DNA of 42,559 nucleotides from Candidatus Kaiserbacteria bacterium (GTDB lineage Bacteria > Patescibacteriota > Minisyncoccia > Phycocordibacterales > UBA2100). The notes beneath the pieces were generated by a model, which was not told the origin of the DNA, did no database searches, and saw nothing but the letters and a program-made list of their open reading frames with translations. A program made the position numbers and the translations under genes. Positions 24,645 through 32,621 of the stretch are shown here, piece by piece (within the stretch, counting starts at the first letter, position 1; every line of letters begins with the position of its first letter). The DNA lies in NCBI GenBank assembly GCA_016186765.1, contig JACPLD010000001.1:1-42559 (forward strand), written 5' to 3'.

Positions 24645-25042
24645 GTGGCTTCGCTTTCCTCATATGCTCCGGTTGTTCTTCGCTTTGGGCTCGTCGCGCT
24701 CTTTTGTGGTTTGGCGTCTCACAAGTGGACGATCCGAATGCGTGGGTCTCGTGGGTGCCGGAGTGGCCGACTGCGCTTTTCAAGATCGACGCGTACTCGG
24801 TTGTTCTTCTCAATGGCATCTTCGAATCGATTCTCGGCATGATGCTCTTGCTCGGTCTTTGGACGCGGTGGGTCGCTCTTTTTCTTTCTTTGCACCTCTT
24901 TTTCATTGCGTACGAGATTGGTTACAACGATATCGGGGTGCGGGATTTCACCCTTGCGGTTGCGACGCTTTCGCTCGCGCTCTGGGGAGACGATTGTTTC
25001 AGCATACTGAGTCTTTTTAGAAAGCGAGAGCAAAACTTTTAA
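24645..25042 (+). pseudogene. DoxX-family membrane protein interrupted by a -1 frameshift
   Basis: From GTG 24645 the frame reads VASLSSYAPVVLRFGLVALF, a DoxX first membrane helix, then turns into nonsense. One base back, the frame from TTG 24704 reads LWFGVSQVDDPNAWVSWVP and continues with the remaining helices to the stop at 25042. Adding a single T to the run at 24702-24705 would restore ALFLWFGVSQ. DoxX proteins are four-helix membrane proteins linked to redox or sulfur metabolism. The break may be a real mutation or a homopolymer sequencing error. The gene starts 7 nt after the preceding stop. Confidence 0.72.
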
Positions 25043-25072
25043 ATTCTGCTCCGTTAGGGTAGAGTCCTACCA

Positions 25073-25837
25073 ATGGATCGTTTCATCCAAAAAATCGCGA
25101 AAGACGCTGGCCGGGCGGTCTTAAAGCGCTTCGGCAAAGAGGGTGTGCATCGTACGAAATCTCACGCGCGGTGGGATGTTGTAACGAAAGCCGATCTCCT
25201 CTCCGAAAAAATAATGATCTCGGCGATCCGAGGGACATACCCTCACCATGGGATAATTTCTGAAGAAAGCGGAGCGATCAATGAGAGTGCCGAATACGTC
25301 TGGATCCTGGATCCCATCGACGGCACCTTGAATTACTCGTTAGGTGTTCCTGCGTTTGGCGTCATGGTGTGTCTTGTGCATAAGGGGCATGTTCTCTTGT
25401 CTGCTATCAACATGCCGGCGACCAAGGAATTCTTTTTTGCAAAGGCGGGCCGTGGCGCCTATCTCAATGGCAAAAGAATACATTGCACAAAACCCAAGCG
25501 GCTTCGGACGACATTCGGCATGCACGGCACAACACTGAATCCGAGAACAACCCGCTTTCTCCAGCGTGTACTGCGTTTTAGCGTCCGCGGTCATATCTTA
25601 CTCGGCTCATTTTCGGGTCCTGCCAATGCATGTTATGTAGCGGCTGGCCGCAGGGATTGGGTTGTGTCCTTGAGCGGCAAAATCTGGGATTTTGCTCCTG
25701 TGTATCTTCTCCTTAAAGAGGCGGGGTGCACAGTGACCGACACGAAGGGTAAGCCATGGACGATGAAAAAGCTGGAATTGGTTGCTGCGAATCCTGTTCT
25801 TCACAAGCAACTTTTGAAATTGACCAAGGGTGTGTAA
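25073..25837 (+). CDS. inositol monophosphatase family phosphatase
   Basis: Mg-dependent, lithium-sensitive sugar phosphatase family. The 254-residue protein has the metal-site motifs ISEESG (Glu), WILDPIDGTLNYSLG (DPIDGT) and SGKIWDFAPVYLLLKEAG (WDxAP). TAGAGT (25060-25065) ends 7 nt before the ATG. Possible substrates are inositol-1-phosphate, fructose-1,6-bisphosphate, PAP or NADP; the sequence does not settle this. The YqfO-like gene starts 7 nt downstream, probably co-transcribed. Confidence 0.9.
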   Translation: MDRFIQKIAKDAGRAVLKRFGKEGVHRTKSHARWDVVTKADLLSEKIMISAIRGTYPHHGIISEESGAINESAEYVWILDPIDGTLNYSLGVPAFGVMVCLVHKGHVLLSAINMPATKEFFFAKAGRGAYLNGKRIHCTKPKRLRTTFGMHGTTLNPRTTRFLQRVLRFSVRGHILLGSFSGPANACYVAAGRRDWVVSLSGKIWDFAPVYLLLKEAGCTVTDTKGKPWTMKKLELVAANPVLHKQLLKLTKGV

Positions 25838-25844
25838 AGGCTAC

Positions 25845-26156
25845 ATGTATAAAGTCGTCGTGTATGTGCCAGTTTCTGATGCGGAGAACGTCCGAAAGGC
25901 GATAGGAGACGCAGGCGGCGGGAAGATAGGCGCGTACACACACTGCAGCTTTTCGACGCGAGGGACGGGCAGGTTTGTACCGTCCGCGGAGGCGAAGCCC
26001 GCAATCGGAGAAGTAGGGAGGCCGCAAGAAGTCGAGGAGGAGCGCATCGAGTTTGTGTGCGAGACACACTGTATTGATGAAGTTATCGCCGCGATACGAA
26101 AGGCCCATCCCTACGAAGAGCCAGCGATTGAAGTGTGGAAGGTTGAAATGCGCTGA
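25845..26156 (+). CDS. stand-alone YqfO/NIF3-insert-like domain protein
   Basis: 103 residues matching the CutA-like domain inserted in YqfO (NIF3-family) proteins: VYVPVSDAENVRKAIGDAG, then GAYTHCSFSTRGTGRFVPS, PAIGEVGRPQEVEEERIE and the end AIRKAHPYEEPAIEVWKVE. The NIF3 metal-binding domains are absent. ATG 25845 is chosen from the family start, not the upstream ATG at 25830. It trails the IMPase gene by 7 nt. Its biochemical role is unknown; related domains form trimers and bind metals or nucleotides. Confidence 0.88.
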   Translation: MYKVVVYVPVSDAENVRKAIGDAGGGKIGAYTHCSFSTRGTGRFVPSAEAKPAIGEVGRPQEVEEERIEFVCETHCIDEVIAAIRKAHPYEEPAIEVWKVEMR

Positions 26157-26176
26157 AAGAAGCAGTATCATGCGAT

Positions 26177-27646
26177 ATGAAAAATCTGGGCGAGAAGTGC
26201 GCGGTATTCGGGGTTTACGGAAAAGGTCTCGACGTCGCACGGCTCTCCTTCTTCGGACTCTTTTCGCTCCAGCATCGCGGACAAGAAAGCTCCGGGATCG
26301 CGACCTCTAATGGCGACACACTCACGCTGCATAAGGCCATGGGGCTTGTCTCGCAGGTTTTCACTGACGAGCTCATCAAGAGTCTGAAGGGGCATATCGC
26401 CGTCGGACATAATCGCTATTCGACGACCGGCGGCTCGAAGGTAAAGCACGCGCAGCCCATGCTCGCTGCAGGTTCTTCGTCCATTCAAAAAGTGCTCTAC
26501 GAAGATCCCCACCCGAGTCTCCACGATTCGGTCTCACTCTCCTCGATGCCAGATGATGGCGCGATCGCGCTTGTGCACAACGGCAATCTTCCGAGCACGA
26601 ACGCGCTAGAACACTTCTTACGTAAAAAGGATATTGATCCTTCGGATTTCTCCGATTCGCGGATGATGGTGGAAGCGATCGCAGCTTGCATGCGCGACGG
26701 AGTTGAGCTCACGAAAGCGGTCAAAGAGATCTTGCCGCTCTTTACCGGCGCATACTCGATTCTCATCATGTCGCGGGACAAGCTCGTAGCGCTCCGCGAC
26801 CAGTGCGGCATACGACCTCTCGCACTTGCGCGTTTGAACGGCGGTTACATCATTGCCTCGGAAACCTGTGCTTTCGCTCCCATCGGCGCGGAGTTCGTTC
26901 GCGAGATCAACGCGGGAGAAATGCTTGTCATCGACGAGAGAGGGATCCACAGCGAGCAAGTATTGCCGCCAAATCCGAAGCTCGACATTTTCGAGTTCGT
27001 CTACTTCGCGCGCCCAGATAGCGAGCTTCTGGGCAAGTCGGTCTACGAAATGCGTAAGGCATGCGGGATTCAGCTCGCAGCGGAATACGGAATAGAGGCT
27101 GACGTTGTCATTCCGGTGCCCGAGACGGCGGTTCCTGCCGCGATCGGCTATTCCCAGGCGACGGGCATTCCGATGGAAGCGGGGCTTACGAAGAATCGAT
27201 ACATCCACCGTACCTTTATCACCCCAGAGCAGCACGTGCGCGAGCAGGGTGTGAAAGCAAAGCTCACACCGCTTCCGGCGATTATCCGTGGCAAGCGGGT
27301 GGTTGTTATGGACGATTCCATCGTTCGTGGGACGACGTCGCGGCAAATCGTCGCGATGCTCTTTGAGGCGGGCGCCAAAGAAGTCCACTTTCTCGTTTCC
27401 TCGCCACCGGTAAAGTTCCCAGATTTCTACGGCATTGATACCCCGCGGCAAGGCGAGCTCATCGCGGCGACCAAATCAGTCGAGGAAATAGAGCAGTATC
27501 TCCGCGCCACCTCGCTCCACTACCTTTCGTATGAGGGGATGATCAAGGCAACCGGTCTTCCCGAAAACGTATTTTCTACCTCCTGCTTTACCGGCGTCTA
27601 TCCAATAGATATCTGCGAGCGCGCGAAAGAGATTCGTTACTCCTAA
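26177..27646 (+). CDS. purF: amidophosphoribosyltransferase
   Basis: Catalyses PRPP plus glutamine to phosphoribosylamine, first step of purine synthesis. The 489-residue enzyme has a short propeptide (MKNLGEK) before nucleophile Cys8, the Ntn glutaminase domain (LQHRGQESSGIA, GHNRYSTTG) and the PRPP loop VVMDDSIVRGTTSRQI. It ends STSCFTGVYPIDIC. The FPDFYGIDTP segment lacks the Cys seen in Fe-S-containing enzymes, suggesting no cluster. TATCAT (26166-26171) ends 5 nt before the ATG. No other purine gene is in the window, so it may be orphaned or part of a scattered pathway. Confidence 0.95.
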   Translation: MKNLGEKCAVFGVYGKGLDVARLSFFGLFSLQHRGQESSGIATSNGDTLTLHKAMGLVSQVFTDELIKSLKGHIAVGHNRYSTTGGSKVKHAQPMLAAGSSSIQKVLYEDPHPSLHDSVSLSSMPDDGAIALVHNGNLPSTNALEHFLRKKDIDPSDFSDSRMMVEAIAACMRDGVELTKAVKEILPLFTGAYSILIMSRDKLVALRDQCGIRPLALARLNGGYIIASETCAFAPIGAEFVREINAGEMLVIDERGIHSEQVLPPNPKLDIFEFVYFARPDSELLGKSVYEMRKACGIQLAAEYGIEADVVIPVPETAVPAAIGYSQATGIPMEAGLTKNRYIHRTFITPEQHVREQGVKAKLTPLPAIIRGKRVVVMDDSIVRGTTSRQIVAMLFEAGAKEVHFLVSSPPVKFPDFYGIDTPRQGELIAATKSVEEIEQYLRATSLHYLSYEGMIKATGLPENVFSTSCFTGVYPIDICERAKEIRYS

Positions 27647-27715
27647 ACCGCGTCCAGCTGATTTTTCCGTCGGACTAGCATACTGCAGCGATCATGGTCT
27701 AATGTGGTTCTTCAC

Positions 27716-27763
27716 TTGACCCCCATTCCCCACATCCCTATACTTTACTTTATGGTAAAGTAT
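27716..27763 (+). promoter_or_regulatory. arsR promoter with overlapping 24-bp operator palindrome
   Basis: Promoter TTGACC (27716-27721), 17-bp spacer, TATACT (27739-27744), 7 nt to the ATG. A perfect inverted repeat ATACTTTAC (27740-27748) and GTAAAGTAT (27755-27763) with a 6-bp centre covers the -10, start point and start codon. This is an excellent position for an ArsR-family autorepressor. Confidence 0.82.
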
Positions 27764-28084
27764 CGGGATGGGGAGAAAATGCTTGATGCGCTCGGCTTGC
27801 CGCTGCGTCGGAGCATGGTGCGTCGTCTATGGCACGGAGGTGCGATGTCTCTTTCGAAGCTCGCTGCGCCCTACGAACTCACGCTTCCGGCCGCTCTGAA
27901 GCATCTTCGTGTCCTCGAAGACTCTGGCATCGTCAAATCGCATAAACGCGGACGCGTACGCGTGTGCATATACAACCCTTCTGCCCTCAAAGAGCTCGGC
28001 GGCTGGCTTGCATCGCACAGCGCATTCTGGGAGTCGAGCTTCGATCGCTTTGAGGCAATTATTAATAAAAAGAAAAAGAACTAA
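27752..28084 (+). CDS. ArsR-family transcriptional regulator
   Basis: 110-residue winged-helix protein: MLDALGLPLRRSMVRRLW, then GAMSLSKLAAPYELTLPAALKHLRVLEDSGIVKSHKRGRVRVCIYNPSALKELGGWL, followed by a C-terminal helix (SHSAFWESSFDRFEAIINKKKK). No metal-binding cysteine cluster is present, so it belongs to the effector-unknown ArsR group that pairs with SRPBCC genes. ATG 27752 fits the promoter and family start, rather than 27704. The 24-bp palindrome over its own start codon suggests autorepression. The SRPBCC gene begins 2 nt after its stop. Confidence 0.92.
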   Translation: MVKYRDGEKMLDALGLPLRRSMVRRLWHGGAMSLSKLAAPYELTLPAALKHLRVLEDSGIVKSHKRGRVRVCIYNPSALKELGGWLASHSAFWESSFDRFEAIINKKKKN

Positions 28085-28086
28085 CT

Positions 28087-28518
28087 ATGGCAGATGTAAG
28101 ACTGACCATTACCCGCACCTTTGACGCAAAGCCTGAGGAGGTCTTTGAGGCGTGGATCGATCCGAAGATGGTCGCGCAATGGTATGGACCGGAAGGATTT
28201 ACGAACGAGATCCACGAGTTCGACGCTCGTGAGGGTGGCGTGTACCACCTCACCATGAAAGGCCCGAATGGCGAGACGCATCCGCTCCGTGGCGTTTTCA
28301 AGACGATTCAGCGGCCGACGAAGCTCGTGCTCACGTGGCAATGGCAAAACGGGGAAGCATGGGGCACGGAAACGATAGTAACGGTCGAGTTCAAAGCGAT
28401 GGGGAACAAAACGGAGATGACGATGATGCACAGCGGATTTGCCGACGAAAAGCAAAAGGAGATGCACGATCAAGGTTGGTCATCGAGTTTTGGTAAGCTC
28501 GACAAGGTAGTTGGATAG
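28087..28518 (+). CDS. SRPBCC (AHSA1-type) ligand-binding protein
   Basis: 143-residue helix-grip protein: LTITRTFDAKPEEVFEAWIDPKMVAQWYGPEGF at the N-terminus, GGVYHLTMKGPNGE, KLVLTWQW, and DQGWSSSFGKLDKVV in the C-terminal helix. These proteins bind hydrophobic ligands in a deep cavity. The gene starts 2 nt after arsR, the standard ArsR-SRPBCC arrangement, so both are probably induced together when the unknown ligand removes ArsR. Confidence 0.92.
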   Translation: MADVRLTITRTFDAKPEEVFEAWIDPKMVAQWYGPEGFTNEIHEFDAREGGVYHLTMKGPNGETHPLRGVFKTIQRPTKLVLTWQWQNGEAWGTETIVTVEFKAMGNKTEMTMMHSGFADEKQKEMHDQGWSSSFGKLDKVVG

Positions 28519-28563
28519 CCACTCCTACTGGACGAAGAGACGGTCGTCTTGTAGTGTAGGCCG

Positions 28564-29802
28564 ATGTCATACACGCCGAGTGAGACGATTCTTAAAAAAT
28601 ACGCTGATGTTTTAGTGAACTTTGCGCTCGGTGGAGGAAAGGGGATCAAGAAAGGTGACGTCGTACGCGTTTCCGCGAGCGAATCCTGCAAGCCTCTCTA
28701 TATCGCGGTGTGCAATGCTGTGGTGGACGCGGGAGGTCATGTGCTCTCGCACTACGGTCCCGACGACGAACACGGCGACAAGCGCCGCAACATCAGCGTC
28801 TCCCGCTATTTCTACGAACACGCGAGCGACGAGCAGATCAGATTTTTCCCAGAGAAGTACCTCAAAGGTCTCGTCGAGCAAATGGATCACTCGGTCTTTC
28901 TGCTTGCGGAAAAAGACCCGCATGCCCTGAAGGGTGTGGACCCAAAGAAGATCATGGCGCGGGGCGTCGCGCTGAAGCCTTTCATGGACTGGAGGCACGA
29001 AAAGGAGTGGAAGGGAAAATTCACCTGGACAATAGCGCTCTATGGCACTCCTGCGATGGCGAAAGAAGCGGGCCTTTCCGAAAAGGAATACTGGGATCAA
29101 ATAATCAAAGCGTGTTTCCTCGACCAGAAAAATCCCATTGCGAAGTGGAAGAGAGTCTACCGTGACATCGAAAAGTATCGCAGCCGACTGAACAAGCTCT
29201 CGCCGCGGATCGATCGGTTGCATGCAAAGGGCCCCGATATGGACCTCTGGATAAAACTTGGTGACAAACGTCACTGGCACGCCGGAAGCGGTCGCAACAT
29301 CCCGAGCTTCGAGATTTTCACATCGCCTGATTGGCGCGGTACGGAAGGGTGGATTCGGTTCAATCAGCCGCTCTATCGCTATAGTAACAAGATTACAGGC
29401 ATACAGCTGTGGTTCAAAAGGGGCCGCGTTGTCAGATCTTCGGCGAAGACGAATGAGAAGCTCCTTAAGGAGATGATCGCAACGAAAGGCGCAGATAAGA
29501 TCGGAGAGTACTCGCTTACCGATTCCCGTCACTCGCGCATTACGAAGTTCATGGCGGAGACCTTGTTCGACGAGAACATGGGCGGACGGTTCGGCAACAC
29601 GCATCTCGCGCTTGGGATGAGCTACCGCGATACCTATGCGGGCGACGTCGGCAAGCTCACCGACAAGGAGGCGAAGCGTCTCGGCTTCAACGATTCATCG
29701 GTGCATACCGACATGATTTCGACTACCCGCCGCACCGTGACCGCGCATCTTAAGAACGGCAGGAAAAAAGTAATCTACAAAGACGGCAAATTCGTGCTGT
29801 AG
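28564..29802 (+). CDS. M29-family aminopeptidase
   Basis: Metal-dependent exopeptidase releasing N-terminal residues from peptides. The 412-residue protein matches the family through NIPSFEIFTSPDWRGTEG, GRFGNTHLALGMSY and SSVHTDMI, which carry the Glu, His and Asp metal ligands. No signal peptide, so it is cytoplasmic, where it can recycle imported or degraded peptides. TAGTGT (28552-28557) ends 6 nt before the ATG. Length is normal for the family. Confidence 0.9.
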   Translation: MSYTPSETILKKYADVLVNFALGGGKGIKKGDVVRVSASESCKPLYIAVCNAVVDAGGHVLSHYGPDDEHGDKRRNISVSRYFYEHASDEQIRFFPEKYLKGLVEQMDHSVFLLAEKDPHALKGVDPKKIMARGVALKPFMDWRHEKEWKGKFTWTIALYGTPAMAKEAGLSEKEYWDQIIKACFLDQKNPIAKWKRVYRDIEKYRSRLNKLSPRIDRLHAKGPDMDLWIKLGDKRHWHAGSGRNIPSFEIFTSPDWRGTEGWIRFNQPLYRYSNKITGIQLWFKRGRVVRSSAKTNEKLLKEMIATKGADKIGEYSLTDSRHSRITKFMAETLFDENMGGRFGNTHLALGMSYRDTYAGDVGKLTDKEAKRLGFNDSSVHTDMISTTRRTVTAHLKNGRKKVIYKDGKFVL

Positions 29803-29811
29803 AATTCGGTG

Positions 29812-30471
29812 ATGAAGACCGTCTACTTTGTCCGGCATGGAGAGAGCACGGCGAATGCCGGCTTTCCGACCTATCAGGGCGAAGCAAGCAAGCTCAGCGA
29901 AAAAGGCATTGAACAGGCGCACTTCATCGCAAAACGCTGCAAAAAGCTCCACGTCGATGTGCTTATCGCAAGCACGGCAACACGCGCGAAGCAAACTGCG
30001 GACTACATAGCTAGCGAAATTAGCAGAGACGTTGAGGTCAATGAACTTTTTACCGAACGGAAACTGCCAAGCGAGCTTGTCGGACGCTCACGTTCGGATC
30101 CCGATGCGCAAGCAATGGAAGAGGCATGGCTACAATCGTTCTTTCAAGAGGATGTTCGTGTCGGGAGCGGAGAGAACTTCTCCTTGCTGAAGGCCCGCGT
30201 CATGTCTGCGCTCGACTACCTACGTGATCGGCCTGAAGAACACATCCTCGTTGTGACGCACGGCTTTTTTCTCCACATGACTGCAGCCCTCGTCATGCTC
30301 GGGGAGGCGGTGTCGGCCGAGGAATTCGGAAAAGTCGCCCCTGCTATGTGGATGGATAATACCGGCCTCACGCGCATTGACCATCGGGATGAAGTCTTGA
30401 GACGCATCGATCGGAAGCGCCATCGAGGGTGGGTTTTGAGGGTGTGGAACGATCACGCGCACTTAGGGTAA
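29812..30471 (+). CDS. histidine phosphatase superfamily protein
   Basis: 219 residues. The catalytic RHG signature is near the N-terminus (VYFVRHGESTANAGF), with supporting SEKGIEQA, STATRAKQTADYI and the second histidine in VVTHGFFLHM. This is the phosphoglycerate mutase-like branch: cofactor-dependent mutase or broad phosphatase. The gene is 9 bp after the M29 stop, probably the same transcript. ATG 29812 is chosen over GTG 29809. The substrate cannot be told. Confidence 0.88.
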   Translation: MKTVYFVRHGESTANAGFPTYQGEASKLSEKGIEQAHFIAKRCKKLHVDVLIASTATRAKQTADYIASEISRDVEVNELFTERKLPSELVGRSRSDPDAQAMEEAWLQSFFQEDVRVGSGENFSLLKARVMSALDYLRDRPEEHILVVTHGFFLHMTAALVMLGEAVSAEEFGKVAPAMWMDNTGLTRIDHRDEVLRRIDRKRHRGWVLRVWNDHAHLG

Positions 30472-30479
30472 GGCAAAAG

Positions 30480-30499
30480 CCTGCCTGCCGGCAGGCAGG
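30480..30499. repeat. family B palindromic repeat, intergenic copy
   Basis: CCTGCCTGCCGGCAGGCAGG is a perfect 20-bp palindrome 9 nt after the phosphatase stop. Flanks AAGGCAAAAG and GGGCAAAAGTGAAG match those of the gdhA copy, so the mobile or amplified unit is about 45 bp, larger than the palindrome. Confidence 0.9.
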
Positions 30500-30533
30500 A
30501 TAAAGGGCAAAAGTGAAGCTCTGAAATGTGTGA

Positions 30534-30561
30534 AAGAAGACGGCTGTAAGGCCGTCTTCTT
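30534..30561. terminator. symmetric terminator-like hairpin
   Basis: AAGAAGACGGC (30534-30544) pairs perfectly with GCCGTCTTCTT (30551-30561), loop TGTAAG. The A-rich start and T-rich end give a U-containing 3' side on both strands, as in many bidirectional terminators, though no separate U-run follows. Confidence 0.65.
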
Positions 30562-30642
30562 GCATTGAGGCATGCACATTCCCGCTGTCTTCAATGGTCG
30601 AATTCACCTCGGTTACATAATTATAAGAAACGATTGAAATCT

Positions 30643-31029
30643 ATGGCAAAAATTGAACACATTGACGAAGTGCCCTCCCGACGCGCGATCTATCTGGGTG
30701 CAGGAGTCATTGTCGCGCTTGCAATCGCGCTTGCGACCGTTACCCATGCTGATGAGCGTGGCGAGCGGCCGGAAAGACCGGAGCGTCCCGAGCGCGAAGG
30801 CGGCACAGCACTCTCTGGCACAACGACCTCAACGTGGACAGTTCACGCGATTCATGTCGAGGATAAGACTCGTCACCCGAAACCGCCTAAGCCACCGAAG
30901 GTTCTCGCGATGTCGACCGTGCAGACGAGCGCTACGACGACGGCTCAACTGCGGATCGACGCATTGCTGCGTGTCATTGAAAGGCTGCAGGCGATTGTCG
31001 ATCAGTGGAAGGTTAGGTTCAGCCTCTAG
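30643..31029 (+). CDS. membrane-anchored charged-repeat protein, hypothetical
   Basis: 128 residues: a short cytoplasmic N-terminus, one hydrophobic segment (about 16-34, AIYLGAGVIVALAIALATV), then an extracytoplasmic part rich in R-P-E-R repeats (GERPERPERPERE), a Thr-rich stretch and K-P-P-K-P-P-K, ending in an amphipathic helix (RIDALLRVIERLQAIVDQW). ATG 30643 (MAKIEHIDE) is preferred to the upstream ATG at 30565. It lies between two large hairpins, so it looks monocistronic. Low-complexity composition prevents a family call. Confidence 0.7.
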   Translation: MAKIEHIDEVPSRRAIYLGAGVIVALAIALATVTHADERGERPERPERPEREGGTALSGTTTSTWTVHAIHVEDKTRHPKPPKPPKVLAMSTVQTSATTTAQLRIDALLRVIERLQAIVDQWKVRFSL

Positions 31030-31038
31030 GCCCCTCTT

Positions 31039-31073
31039 AACACTATCCCCGCCAGAAAAGCGGGGGTAGTGTT
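31039..31073. terminator. long hairpin after the 30643 gene
   Basis: 14-bp stem AACACTATCCCCGC (31039-31052) with GCGGGGGTAGTGTT (31060-31073), one G-T pair, 7-nt loop. No U-run follows on the plus strand. Its position 10 nt after the stop suggests a transcript end or 3' stabiliser. Confidence 0.6.
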
Positions 31074-31128
31074 ATGCACGCTTCGGCCAAACTCACCACA
31101 AGTGTGTCCATGATATAGTCATACTCCC

Positions 31129-31650
31129 ATGAGTGGAGCGTTGAAGTTCATCATAGGCTGGATGGCGGTTTTTCTTTTCCGCCTCATTCCCTTCCGTCCG
31201 CCCAATTTCGAGCCGATGCTTAGCGTTGTGATGCCTTTCTCGAAGCACTATGGTGTCACGGGCAGTTTTCTTTTTGGGTTCCTCGGCATCGTTCTCTACG
31301 ACGCGGTAACGAGCGGATGGGGGACGTGGACATGGGTAACGGCAATCTGCTACGGTCTTTTGGGGGTCGGCGCACACTATTTTTTCAAGAACCGCGACGC
31401 CTCGGTAAAAAACTTCCTCGTGTTCGGTGTTCCGGGAACGATAGCTTACGACACGGTAACGATGATGATCGGTCCAATTTTTAACGGCCAATCACTTGCC
31501 GTTGCCTTCGTCGGGCAAATTCCTTTTACCTTGATGCACGTCTTGGGCACTGTCGTCTTCGCGACACTCCTCAGTCCCGCACTCTATCGCTGGGTCGTTT
31601 CTAACGAGGCGATGGAATTTTCTGGAGTGCGACGTTCTATTGCGCAGTAG
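31129..31650 (+). CDS. ECF-transporter S-component-like membrane protein
   Basis: 173 residues with about five membrane helices (3-18, 44-60, 70-88, 104-120, 128-150). The pattern FRPPNFEPMLSVVMPFSKHYG...FGFLGIVLYDAVTSGWGTWTWVTAICYGLLG resembles substrate-capture S components of energy-coupling-factor transporters. No ECF ATPase (A/A') or T gene is nearby, as expected for group II S components that share a module. The ligand, perhaps a vitamin, is unknown. TATAGT (31114-31119) with an upstream TG lies 9 nt before the ATG. Confidence 0.75.
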   Translation: MSGALKFIIGWMAVFLFRLIPFRPPNFEPMLSVVMPFSKHYGVTGSFLFGFLGIVLYDAVTSGWGTWTWVTAICYGLLGVGAHYFFKNRDASVKNFLVFGVPGTIAYDTVTMMIGPIFNGQSLAVAFVGQIPFTLMHVLGTVVFATLLSPALYRWVVSNEAMEFSGVRRSIAQ

Positions 31651-31659
31651 ACCCAGGTG

Positions 31660-31702
31660 TATACCCCGTGAGATAGAACCCCGGTATCTCATGGGGTATA
31701 CT
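31660..31702 (+). promoter_or_regulatory. pyrB promoter region with 41-bp inverted repeat
   Basis: Arms TATACCCCGTGAGATA (31660-31675) and TATCTCATGGGGTATA (31685-31700) pair over 16 bp with one G-T mismatch around a 9-nt centre. The pyrB -10, TATACT (31697-31702), lies partly in the second arm and ends 7 nt before the ATG. It may be an operator, or a terminator of the upstream gene placed against the pyrB promoter. Confidence 0.65.
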
Positions 31703-31709
31703 CACTCCG

Positions 31710-32621
31710 ATGAAGCTGCACCATCTCATTGAGACCCAACAATTCGACCGGAGCTCGCTCAAGCAACTTTTTGATCTCGCCACCTCGCTCGAAGGCAAGC
31801 GCGAGCGCTCGCTCGAGGGCAAGATACTCGCCTCGCTCTTTTATGAGCCTTCGACGCGTACGCGGTTCTCGTTCGAGTCAGCGATGCTCCGGCTTGGCGG
31901 TGACGTTCTGACCATGGAGAGCGTGCGCGACTCCTCTTCCGACAAGAAAGGGGAGACGCTCGAAGACGCCATAAAGGTCATCAATCACTACGCCGACGCC
32001 ATCGTACTCCGGCATTCGGAGACCGGCTCGGCTGCCCGCGCAGCGGCGGTTTCCAAGGTTCCTATCATCAATGGTGGTGATGGCAATCTCGGGCAGCATC
32101 CCACGCAAGCCCTTCTCGATCTCTACACGGTGCAGCGCGAGCTTGGCCGCCAGGATGACATCCACATTGCATTTGTCGGTAATCTTAAATATTACCGCTC
32201 TGCTCGGTCGCTCTCCTATCTCCTCAGCAAGTACAAGAACATCCGCATCACGTTCGTCTCAGTGCCGGAGCTGCAGATGGGTGATGATGTCAAACAGCAT
32301 TTGCGCGAGAACAATGTGCGTTTCCAAGAGACGGATGATATGCAAAGCATCATCAGAGATGTGGATGTTCTCTATCAGACGCGGATAGCCAAGGAATGGA
32401 TAACAACGGGTGATTACGAATCGCTCAAGGGCCGATATGTCATCACGCGCCCTATAGCAGATTCTATGAAAAAGGGCGCCATCATCATTCATCCGCTACC
32501 GCGTGTGGACGAGATAGCGATAGAGGTGGACGATTCCCCACATGCCGTGTATTTCAAGCAGGTTGGCTACGGACTCATCGTCCGCATGGCCATACTCAAG
32601 ACCATTCTCAACGGAAAATAA
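31710..32621 (+). CDS. pyrB: aspartate carbamoyltransferase catalytic subunit
   Basis: Joins carbamoyl phosphate and aspartate to carbamoyl aspartate, the committed pyrimidine step. 303 residues with LFYEPSTRTRFSFESAMLRLGG (carbamoyl phosphate site), SSSDKKGETL, GDGNLGQHPTQALLDLYT and HPLPRVDEI. It is normal length for the catalytic chain; no regulatory pyrI follows. Its 3' end overlaps the convergent uppP stop by 14 nt. It is preceded by the inverted repeat at 31660. Neighbouring pyrimidine genes are absent, so the pathway is scattered or incomplete. Confidence 0.96.
   Translation: MKLHHLIETQQFDRSSLKQLFDLATSLEGKRERSLEGKILASLFYEPSTRTRFSFESAMLRLGGDVLTMESVRDSSSDKKGETLEDAIKVINHYADAIVLRHSETGSAARAAAVSKVPIINGGDGNLGQHPTQALLDLYTVQRELGRQDDIHIAFVGNLKYYRSARSLSYLLSKYKNIRITFVSVPELQMGDDVKQHLRENNVRFQETDDMQSIIRDVDVLYQTRIAKEWITTGDYESLKGRYVITRPIADSMKKGAIIIHPLPRVDEIAIEVDDSPHAVYFKQVGYGLIVRMAILKTILNGK

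Noticed and set aside
24698-24710. Programmed -1 frameshifting in doxX
   Set aside because: CTC TTT TGT is not a classical X-XXY-YYZ slippery site, and no stable downstream stem or frameshift-dependent product is known for DoxX; mutation or sequencing error is simpler.
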